A program made the translations under genes and the position numbers. Shown here piece after piece: positions 6,362 through 12,545 of a stretch of DNA of 18,577 nucleotides. The stretch covers positions 1 through 18,577 of the forward strand of contig BNUX01000058.1 of NCBI GenBank assembly GCA_025997675.1. Reading direction: 5' to 3'. Positions within the stretch are counted from its first letter, which is position 1. Each line of letters starts with the position of its first letter. The DNA is from Spirochaetia bacterium. GTDB taxonomy: Bacteria > Spirochaetota > Spirochaetia > Treponematales > Breznakiellaceae. The notes beneath the pieces were generated by a model. The model saw only the letters and a list, made by a program, of their open reading frames with translations. It did no database searches and was not told the DNA's origin.

Positions 6362-7761
6362 CCCGGCTTCTTCTTGGGAGGAATATGAATACACCTTCCC
6401 AAACTGTCCGCGGCTGCCTCCATAAGCGCCTCCGATACGGTTGGGTGGCCGTGGATAATATCCGCCAGTTCATGGACGGTAATTTCCATAGCCATTAGGG
6501 CCGCTGCTTCATTGATGATTTCCGCCGCCCCGGGCCCGACGATATGTACCCCCAGAATCTTGCCGTACCGTGTATCCGCCAGAATCTTGACAAAACCTTC
6601 GGCGCTATCGGCGGTCAGGGCCTTGCCGTTATAGGACAGGGGGAACATACCAAGCGCCACGGGGCCTTCCTTTTCCGCCTCTTCCTGGGTAAGCCCCACC
6701 GCAGCGGCTTCGGGGAAACTATACACCACCGACGGAACAAAACGGAGGTCCGCCTTCTGTTTAGCGGCGCCCGCGCCCCGGACCGCGTTAAACACCGCAA
6801 CTTCCGCCATTTTAAAGGCGGCGTGGGCGAGCATCTTTTTTCCATTTACATCACCGGGGGCAAAAACACCCGGAACAGAAGTTTCCATATAATCGTCTGC
6901 AACGATTTTACCCTTTTCTGTTTTAATTTGTAAATCCCCCACTGCGGAAAGATCACCCGTGCGGCCTATAGAAACCAGGACTTTATCGGCGGCTAAAACG
7001 GCGCCGTTTTCCAGGACCAGGCTCAGTTCCGCGCCTTTTTTCTCGATTTTAGACAGGCCGAGTCCGGTGATGATTTCGGCGCCCCGGGATTTTAATATTT
7101 GACGGACCAATGCCGCAACATCGGCGTCCATAAAGGGCATGATCCGGGGCGCGGCTTCGACAATGCTGACCTTACTGCCGAAGGACTGAAAGATCATGGC
7201 CATCTCCACCCCGATAACCCCGCCGCCAATGATAACCAGCCGGGGGGGCACTTCCTGGATATCCAGGATCTCCGTGCTGCTTAATACCCCGGGCAGTTCA
7301 AGCCCCGGAATGGGAAGCCGCGCTACCTGGGACCCCCCGGCGAGGATCACCTTTTTGGCCCCAATCTCAGGCTGCCCGGAAACGGCAATCCGGTTAGGCG
7401 TCAGCAGCCTGCCTTCGCCCTTGATAAGGTCTACGCCGTTGGCAGCCAGGAGGGAAGCCACCCCGCCGGTGAGGGTCTTAACCACCTTGTTTTTTTCTTT
7501 TATCACCCGGGGCATATCCACCGAAACTTCGGGATTGGCGATTTTAATGCCCCGTTTGGAAGCCCCGGCAATTTCGTGGATCACTTCGGCGGTTTTGAGC
7601 AGGGCCTTGGTGGGAATGCAGCCCCGGTTTAAACAGGTCCCCCCGACTTCGTCCTTTTCTACCAGGGCTGTTTTCGCCCCTAACTGGGCCGCCTTAATAC
7701 CCGCCGCATATCCCGCGGGCCCCCCGCCGATAACCACCACATCATATTCTGTTCCGCTCAT
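6358..7761 (-). CDS. lpdA: Dihydrolipoyl dehydrogenase (E3)
   Basis: This 467-residue FAD enzyme reoxidises the dihydrolipoyl groups of E2 and reduces NAD+. It has the N-terminal FAD-binding GGGPAG (residues 12-17), the redox disulphide Cys43/Cys48 in GGTCLNRGCIPTK, a second dinucleotide motif in LVIIGGGVIGVE, the FAD-contact segment VFAPGDVNG, and the C-terminal active-site His439/Glu444 in HGHPTVSE. Unlike some Gram-positive E3 proteins it has no N-terminal lipoyl domain. The ATG has GGAG at 7767-7770. It lies 19 nt after the E2 stop and overlaps the SorC gene by 4 bp, so it is part of the operon and dedicated to this complex. Confidence 0.96.
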   Translation of the reverse strand: MSGTEYDVVVIGGGPAGYAAGIKAAQLGAKTALVEKDEVGGTCLNRGCIPTKALLKTAEVIHEIAGASKRGIKIANPEVSVDMPRVIKEKNKVVKTLTGGVASLLAANGVDLIKGEGRLLTPNRIAVSGQPEIGAKKVILAGGSQVARLPIPGLELPGVLSSTEILDIQEVPPRLVIIGGGVIGVEMAMIFQSFGSKVSIVEAAPRIMPFMDADVAALVRQILKSRGAEIITGLGLSKIEKKGAELSLVLENGAVLAADKVLVSIGRTGDLSAVGDLQIKTEKGKIVADDYMETSVPGVFAPGDVNGKKMLAHAAFKMAEVAVFNAVRGAGAAKQKADLRFVPSVVYSFPEAAAVGLTQEEAEKEGPVALGMFPLSYNGKALTADSAEGFVKILADTRYGKILGVHIVGPGAAEIINEAAALMAMEITVHELADIIHGHPTVSEALMEAAADSLGRCIHIPPKKKPG

Positions 7762-7780
7762 TTTTTCTCCAATCCCGCCC

Positions 7781-9082
7781 TTATACCAACATCACCACCG
7801 GTGATTCCAGCAGATCCTTTAAGGTTTTGATAAACACCGCAGCCTCTGCGCCGTCTACGATTCGATGATCAAAGGTAAGGGAAAGCCCCATGAGTTTACG
7901 GCTTACCACCTTTTCCCCCTCAAGCCGGAGTTCATCCTCCACCGAGCAGACCCCGAGGATACCCGCTTCCGGGGGATTGATAATCGGCGTAAATGCGGTA
8001 ATCCCGTACATCCCTACGTTTGATACGGTAAAGGTGCCCCCGGACATTTCATCGGGGTTTAGCTTTCCCTCCCGTGCCCGGCCGGCTAAATCCGCCGCTT
8101 TGGCGGAGAGCTGCCGGAGGCTTAAGGCGTGGGCGTTATGGATCACCGGAACCAGGAGGCCCCGTTCGGTGGCCACCGCCACCCCCAGGTTTATGCTGCC
8201 CTTGTAAATAAGCTCCTTGTCATCAAAGACGGAGTTCATCCGGGGATTGGCCTCCAGCGCTTTTATTGCCGCCACCAGGACAAAATCATTAACGGTGATC
8301 TTAATCCCCCGTTTTTCGTTAAGTTCCTTTCTGACGGCCAGCATCTTCGTGACATCCGCCCGGGTATTCTGGGTCACCGCCGGAATCGTGGCCTGGCTTT
8401 CAAGCATCCGTTTGCCGGTGATCCGCTGGATGTTTGTCAGGGGAACCCGGGTGTCTTCACGGGCCGCACCAAGGGACATTGACGCCGACGCCGCCGCGCT
8501 CAAATCGGCGCTGAATATCTTCCCGCCGTGGCCGGACCCCTGGATGCCGCTTAGGGCGATCCCTTGATCCGCCGCCATGCGGCGGGCGAGGGGAGTGGCT
8601 TGAACCGCAGGTTCGCTTGCCGCCTTTTCCACATCCGCCACGCGGATTTCGCCCGACTTGCCGCTGGGCGCCACGGAACTAAGGGCAATACCCTTGTCCG
8701 CTGCCAGCTTTCGGGCGGCAGGGGTTGCCTTCCCCGTATAGGCGCCGGCAGGCGCGGCCTGGGGAGCGGCAGCGGGTGCAACGGATTCCGCCGCCTTAGC
8801 CGCAGGCTTTGCTTCCCCGGCGGGGGTTTCCGGAACCGCCTCACCGGCTTGGCCCACCCAGGCGATAACCCTGGTTACCGGGATCGTTTCCCCGGCCTGT
8901 CCCAGGATGGCGAGGATCACCCCGTCGTAATCGGATTCCAGTTCCATGGTTGACTTGTCGGTTTCAATAAGCGCTACGATATCGCCCTTTTTGATGGTAT
9001 CTCCCGCTTTAACCCGCCATTCAAGAAGGATACCTTCTTCCATGGCCATGCCCGTTTTGGGCATGATAATTGAATTGGCCAT
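7781..9082 (-). CDS. pdhC: Dihydrolipoamide acyltransferase (E2) with two subunit-binding domains
   Basis: This 433-residue core of the 2-oxoacid dehydrogenase complex moves the acyl group from E1 to CoA. One lipoyl domain covers residues 1-80, with lipoyl Lys43 in ETDKST. An Ala/Pro linker follows. Then come two similar peripheral-subunit-binding domains, at about 119-154 (PAARKLAADKGIAL) and 162-196 (PLARRMAADQGIAL), where bacterial E2 proteins usually have one. The catalytic domain begins near residue 208 and ends with DHRIVDG (His406, Asp410). AGGAGG lies 9 nt before the ATG, and the gene starts 18 nt after the E1 beta stop. Sequence alone does not tell pyruvate from acetoin as substrate (acoC would be the alternative name). 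Confidence 0.94.
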   Translation of the reverse strand: MANSIIMPKTGMAMEEGILLEWRVKAGDTIKKGDIVALIETDKSTMELESDYDGVILAILGQAGETIPVTRVIAWVGQAGEAVPETPAGEAKPAAKAAESVAPAAAPQAAPAGAYTGKATPAARKLAADKGIALSSVAPSGKSGEIRVADVEKAASEPAVQATPLARRMAADQGIALSGIQGSGHGGKIFSADLSAAASASMSLGAAREDTRVPLTNIQRITGKRMLESQATIPAVTQNTRADVTKMLAVRKELNEKRGIKITVNDFVLVAAIKALEANPRMNSVFDDKELIYKGSINLGVAVATERGLLVPVIHNAHALSLRQLSAKAADLAGRAREGKLNPDEMSGGTFTVSNVGMYGITAFTPIINPPEAGILGVCSVEDELRLEGEKVVSRKLMGLSLTFDHRIVDGAEAAVFIKTLKDLLESPVVMLV

Positions 9083-9100
9083 ACCGTTTTTCCTCCTAAC

Positions 9101-10081
9101 CTAAAGCAGCGATTCAATCGCGGCGGTAATTTTTTCTTCCGTGGGAACCACCTGGGCTTCAAGCTTGGGGTTATAGGGAATGGGGACATCAAGCCCCCCG
9201 AGCCGTTTGATAGGCGCGTCGAGATAGAAAAAAGCTTTGCTGTCGGCGATGACGGCGGCAATCTCCCCGCCGAATCCGCCTGTTTGGCAGGCTTCGTGTA
9301 CAATCAGCACCTTGCCGGTCTTCTTTGCCGAGGCAATCAGGGCTTCCCGGTCCAGGGGAACCAGGGTTCTCACGTCGACAACTTCCACATCCGTACCCTT
9401 CGCCGCCAGTTCTTCCGCAACCTGCAAGCACCGGGGAACCATCCGCCCGTAGGTGATGACCGTTACATCCTTGCCCTCCCGCTTCACATCCGCCTTACCC
9501 AGGGGCACGGTATATTCGTCACCCGGTTCCGGGACCGGCCCTTTAACGCGGTAGAGGAGCTTTTGCTCCAAAAAAACCACCGGGTTGGGGTCGTAAATGG
9601 CGGATTTTAAAAGCCCCTTCGCATCATAGGGGGTGGAGGGGATTACCACCTTGAGGCCCGGGACGTTACATACCCAGGATTCCAGGCTCTGGCTGTGCTG
9701 TTCCGCAGCCCCGGTTCCGGACCCTCCGGGCGCCCGCAGCACCATGGGTACCGATCCCTGTCCGCCGAACTGGAACCGGTTCTTAGCCCCCTGGTTTACC
9801 AGCTGTTCCAGGGCCAGGGTGATAAAATCGCTGAACATGATCTCCACAATGGGGATAAGCCCGGTCATGGCGGCTCCCACCGCGCAGCCGACGATCCCCA
9901 ATTCGGAGATGGGCGTATCCCGTACCCGTTCGTCGCCAAACTCTTCAAACATACCCCGGGAGACCCCGAAGGCCCCCCCATAGACCCCCACATCCTCACC
10001 AAAAAGGATGATACGGTTATCCTTCCGCATCTCTTCGCTCATGGCCTCTTTTACGGCCTCTGCATAGGTAATTTCACGCAT
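9101..10081 (-). CDS. pdhB: Pyruvate/acetoin dehydrogenase E1 component, beta subunit
   Basis: From Met at 10081 the protein has 326 residues, normal for E1 beta. With E1 alpha it forms the thiamine-diphosphate-dependent heterotetramer that decarboxylates the 2-oxoacid (or cleaves acetoin). Recognisable segments are [24 protein letters not shown] (with the Glu that activates the cofactor), [37 protein letters not shown] and [10 protein letters not shown]. The frame is also open from an ATG at 10102, but AAGGAG sits 6 nt before the ATG at 10081, so the shorter start is preferred. It follows the alpha gene closely and precedes E2 by 18 nt. Confidence 0.95.
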   Translation of the reverse strand: MREITYAEAVKEAMSEEMRKDNRIILFGEDVGVYGGAFGVSRGMFEEFGDERVRDTPISELGIVGCAVGAAMTGLIPIVEIMFSDFITLALEQLVNQGAKNRFQFGGQGSVPMVLRAPGGSGTGAAEQHSQSLESWVCNVPGLKVVIPSTPYDAKGLLKSAIYDPNPVVFLEQKLLYRVKGPVPEPGDEYTVPLGKADVKREGKDVTVITYGRMVPRCLQVAEELAAKGTDVEVVDVRTLVPLDREALIASAKKTGKVLIVHEACQTGGFGGEIAAVIADSKAFFYLDAPIKRLGGLDVPIPYNPKLEAQVVPTEEKITAAIESLL

Positions 10082-10108
10082 ATACGGCTCCTTATCCTTC
10101 ATGGTCCC

Positions 10109-11110
10109 TTATAAAACAAACCCGTTCTTGGGTTTTTGGGTTCTGATGTCCCCTTCCGCATAGACATCATCAAATATGTTTTCGATCTTTGGTTCCGGGC
10201 TTCCCTCGGCATAGGCTACCGCCGCCGCGATATCCCCCTGGGCCTTTTTATCAAAGCTGTCCAGTTCCGCCTCAGTAAAGATCTTTGCGTTGATAAGATA
10301 TTCACGGAACCGCTTAATGGGGCATTTTGCCTTCCATTCGCTAACCTCGTCCTTGGTCCGGTAGAGCTGGGAATCACTCTTGGAGTGGCCCATCCATCGG
10401 TAGGTGTTGAGGACCATGAACATGGGCCCGTTTTTAAGGACATACTCCCGGGCTTTCAGGGTTTCCTCATAGATAGAGAGAACATCGTTCCCGTCCACGG
10501 TGATACCCTTCATCCCATAGGCCGCCGCCCGGGACGCAATATCGGTGATGTTCATCGACTTACTGATATGGGTGGACATCCCGTAGTAGTTATTGGTACA
10601 GACAAAGAGCACCGGTAATTTCCATACCGACGCGAGGTTGAGGGACTCATGAAAGGCCCCTTCGTTGGTAGCCCCGTCCCCGAAAAAGCTTACGGTGATA
10701 TTGGGCCGTTTAAAAAACTTCTGCGAAAGGGCCGCCCCGGTAGCCACGGGAATCCCCCCGCCCACCACGCCGTTTGCCCCGAGGCTCCCGACGGAGAAGT
10801 CGGCAATGTGCATACAGCCGCCCTTTCCCTTACAGTACCCGGTTTCCTTCCCCAAAAACTCCGCCATCATCCGGTTTATATCCATCCCCTTACCGATGGC
10901 CTGGTTATGCCCCCGGTGGGTCTGGGTAATCATGTCATCCTTTTCAAGGGCCGAGCAGACCCCCACCCCGGTTGCCTCTTCCCCGATACAAAAGTGGGCG
11001 GTACCATGCACCTTACCCTCAACAAATAAGCGGGCGGCGGTTTCTTCAAAATTCCGGGTCTGGGCCATTTTCAGGTACAAATCCCCCTGCAATTTCTTGG
11101 ATAACTTCAT
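10109..11110 (-). CDS. pdhA: Pyruvate/acetoin dehydrogenase E1 component, alpha subunit
   Basis: The 333-residue protein carries the thiamine-diphosphate binding motif from GDG (residues 144-146) to CTNN (171-174), and the typical HGTAHFCIGEEA, THRGHNQAIGKG and GKGGCMHIAD segments. It binds the cofactor diphosphate and Mg2+ and pairs with the beta subunit. The MHIADFSVGSLGANGVVGGG stretch resembles acetoin dehydrogenase AcoA as much as PdhA, so either substrate is possible. The ATG is preceded by AAGGAGG (11119-11125). It is the first gene of the operon, with a near-consensus promoter 33 nt upstream. Confidence 0.95.
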   Translation of the reverse strand: MKLSKKLQGDLYLKMAQTRNFEETAARLFVEGKVHGTAHFCIGEEATGVGVCSALEKDDMITQTHRGHNQAIGKGMDINRMMAEFLGKETGYCKGKGGCMHIADFSVGSLGANGVVGGGIPVATGAALSQKFFKRPNITVSFFGDGATNEGAFHESLNLASVWKLPVLFVCTNNYYGMSTHISKSMNITDIASRAAAYGMKGITVDGNDVLSIYEETLKAREYVLKNGPMFMVLNTYRWMGHSKSDSQLYRTKDEVSEWKAKCPIKRFREYLINAKIFTEAELDSFDKKAQGDIAAAVAYAEGSPEPKIENIFDDVYAEGDIRTQKPKNGFVL

Positions 11111-11142
11111 CCAAAAGTCCTCCTTACATCATTATATATACA

Positions 11143-11171
11143 AATATACTAAGGCATTACGTTTTTGTCAA
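11143..11171 (-). promoter_or_regulatory. Promoter of the dehydrogenase operon
   Basis: On the minus strand TTGACA (11166-11171) and TATATT (11143-11148) are 17 bp apart: a perfect -35 and a five-of-six -10. The predicted start near 11136 leaves a leader of about 25 nt that carries the AAGGAGG of E1 alpha. An inverted repeat (11173-11200) abuts the -35 box on its upstream side. Confidence 0.8.
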
Positions 11172-11172
11172 T

Positions 11173-11200
11173 TGTAAAGTAGGAAAAACCAACCTTTACA
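11173..11200. promoter_or_regulatory. Inverted repeat next to the dehydrogenase promoter, candidate operator
   Basis: TGTAAAG (11173-11179) and CTTTACA (11194-11200) are perfect reverse complements 14 bp apart, with extra GG and CC symmetry inside. For the minus-strand promoter the repeat lies at about -37 to -64, a position suited to an activator or to a repressor that blocks RNA polymerase. It also lies between the divergent dehydrogenase and toxin-antitoxin transcripts. The SorC protein of the operon is the obvious candidate ligand, by inference only. Confidence 0.45.
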
Positions 11201-11246
11201 TTTGATATTTCGGTAAGGGCATGAGTTTTTAGGTCATCTTTTTTTC

Positions 11247-11274
11247 TTGACATTCCGTAAGTTATAGTTACCAT
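11247..11274 (+). promoter_or_regulatory. Possible promoter of the toxin-antitoxin pair
   Basis: TTGACA (11247-11252) is perfect, followed after 16 bp by TACCAT (11269-11274), a four-of-six -10. Transcription would start at about 11281-11282, on the toxin ATG itself. The -10 is weak, so this is tentative. Confidence 0.45.
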
Positions 11275-11281
11275 TGAAGAT

Positions 11282-11623
11282 ATGAGAGCGATACGGAGAA
11301 CCAGTATATTTAAGAAATGGTTCAAAAAGCTCAATGATATGGTCGGTAAAGCCCTGATAACCAAACGAATTGACCGGCTGGCTGAGGGAAACCCCGGCGA
11401 TTGGGGGCCTATTGGTGAGGGCTTGTTTGAGATGCGTGTCCACTATGGACCCGGTTATCGTATCTATTACAAGGATACCGGAAAAGAGATTATTATCCTG
11501 CTTTGTGGCGGGGATAAATCTACTCAGACGGTGGATATCGAGCGGGCCAAGCAAATAGACACCACCCCTCTGGGAGAAGAACAGAAAGAGGAGAAAACAA
11601 ATGGAAAAAATTACCATAGGTGA
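11282..11623 (+). CDS. RelE/HigB-like toxin (HI1419/Gp49-like family)
   Basis: The 113-residue protein has a basic N terminus (RTSIFKKWFKKL), then ITKRIDRLAEGNPGD, FEMRVHYGPGYRIYYKD and IILLCGGDKSTQ. These are the signature segments of the RelE/ParE-superfamily addiction-module killer proteins of the HI1419/Gp49 type. Such toxins typically cleave mRNA on the ribosome. The C-terminal tail is hydrophilic and probably disordered, and overlaps the antitoxin gene by 23 bp. The order toxin then antitoxin is that of higBA-type modules. No strong ribosome binding site precedes the ATG; only GAAG lies nearby, and a leaderless start is possible. The pair stands alone between two operons, as expected of a mobile module. 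Confidence 0.88.
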   Translation: MRAIRRTSIFKKWFKKLNDMVGKALITKRIDRLAEGNPGDWGPIGEGLFEMRVHYGPGYRIYYKDTGKEIIILLCGGDKSTQTVDIERAKQIDTTPLGEEQKEEKTNGKNYHR

Positions 11624-11897
11624 TTGGGACCCGGCAGAATTCATAGACACCAAGGAAGATGTTATCGCCCATCTTTCAGTTGCTCTTGAGGATAATGATA
11701 TGGAGTATTTGCTTAAAATCATGGGAGACATTGCCCGTTCCGAAGGTATGACCCAAATTGCCCGTGAACGTGGCGTTACCCGTGAGGTACTGTACAAATC
11801 CCTGGCGCCGGATGGTAACCCCTCATTTGCAACAGTCTTAAAATTGCTTGACATCCTGGGTTTCCAGTTGAACATCCAACACAAAAAAGCCTCTTAA
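11601..11897 (+). CDS. HigA-like antitoxin (HI1420 family, HTH)
   Basis: The 98-residue protein has an N-terminal segment (WDPAEFIDTKEDVIAHLSVAL) and a Cro/CI-type helix-turn-helix around residues 45-80 (SEGMTQIARERGVTREVLYK, then NPSFATVLKLLDILGF). This is the arrangement of the putative addiction-module antidote family that partners HI1419-like toxins. It should bind and neutralise the upstream toxin and repress the shared promoter. GAGGAG at 11588-11593 lies 7 nt before the ATG, inside the toxin gene, so the two are translated from one mRNA. The tandem array starts about 20 bp after its stop. Confidence 0.9.
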   Translation: MEKITIGDWDPAEFIDTKEDVIAHLSVALEDNDMEYLLKIMGDIARSEGMTQIARERGVTREVLYKSLAPDGNPSFATVLKLLDILGFQLNIQHKKAS

Positions 11898-11917
11898 GTA
11901 TGGGGACTTGCTTTTTT

Positions 11918-12255
11918 GGGGGGAGCCCAGGCTCCAAGGGGGATAGCTCCGGCTATCGGGGGAAGAACCCGGGCTATTGAGGGAAGAACCCGGGCTATTG
12001 AGGGAAGAACCCGGGCTGTCGAGGGAAGAACCCAGGCTATCGAAGTAAGAACCCAGGCTTTTTTGCAATGTCCCGAGCTTTCCCGGTACGAGCCCGGGCT
12101 ATTGGGCAACAGTTCGGGCTTTCCGGTTGGGAGCCCGGGCTTTTCGGCCCCGGTCCGGGCTATCCGGGTGGGAGTTTGGGCTATCCGGGTGGGAGCTCGG
12201 GTTCTTATACCGCCGGCTTGGGCTCTCTGAAAAAAGCCCGGGCTATTTTGGCTTA
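11918..12255. repeat. Degenerate tandem array, 20-21-bp period, about 16 units
   Basis: A GGCT core recurs at 11930, 11951, 11972, 11993, 12014, 12035, 12056, 12076, 12097, 12117, 12138, 12158, 12179, 12200, 12221 and 12241, always 20 or 21 bp apart. The best conserved units read GGGAAGAACCCGGGCTATT; others carry the palindrome AGCCCGGGCT. Divergence is higher than in the array at 1807-1974. Open frames across it on both strands consist of seven-residue repeats (for example IEGRTRA) and are not called as genes. Confidence 0.9.
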
Positions 12256-12510
12256 ATTTCGAATTTTCCGGTGTGAAAATACCGGTTTTAGCGTGTTCCC
12301 CTATATAGAGCGAATCATGCAAAATGAGAAAGGAGCGTAAAAGGGCTGCAATCACTATTAAACTGCCGGTCACAGACAGCGTCAGAAGGGTTAGGATGAG
12401 GGGGCGCTTTTGGTAAGATTGGACAACTCGGTCACACTTATATAGTAGTCTATTCGAAGGTAAAAAGCAAGGGATTTAGGAGCGAATTTTTGATTTATTT
12501 TTGGGTGTGC
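12256..12510. other. Intergenic region, possible membrane-protein gene remnant on minus strand
   Basis: No intact gene is seen. On the minus strand, 12412 down to about 12262 reads as a positively charged start followed by a long hydrophobic stretch (RPLILTLLTLSVTGSLI, then VIAALLRSFLIL), like the first membrane segment of an integral membrane protein. The only usable start is a GTG at 12373 inside this stretch, and the frame then runs into the repeat array. It may be the surviving 5' part of a lost gene or chance. A 30-codon plus-strand frame at 12324-12416 has no supporting features. A weak 5-bp hairpin lies at 12268-12285, followed by TTTT. Confidence 0.35.
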
Positions 12511-12539
12511 TTACCACGCCCCCCTGTTTTTGCTATAAT
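12511..12539 (+). promoter_or_regulatory. Extended -10 promoter giving a leaderless topoisomerase mRNA
   Basis: TTACCA (12511-12516, four of six), then 17 bp, then TGCTATAAT, which holds a perfect -10 (12534-12539) preceded by the extended-10 TG. The standard start 7 positions after the last T of the -10 is 12546, exactly the A of the topoisomerase ATG. There is no Shine-Dalgarno sequence in the few bases between. Confidence 0.75.
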
Positions 12540-12545
12540 CCCAAT

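Noticed and set aside
11916..12373. Proteins read through the second array on either strand (104 aa plus; 159 aa minus)
   Set aside because: Composition is dictated by the repeat unit and there is no ribosome site at the starts. Only the 5' hydrophobic part of the minus frame is kept as a possible remnant.
12324..12416. 30-codon plus-strand basic ORF before the topoisomerase gene
   Set aside because: No ribosome site, no known family, and it overlaps the opposite-strand hydrophobic frame.
12501..12545. Earlier TTG start for the topoisomerase IV A gene
   Set aside because: The added 15 codons cover the -35 and -10 boxes and do not resemble the family N terminus, which begins at MAYVKNLFDRNF.
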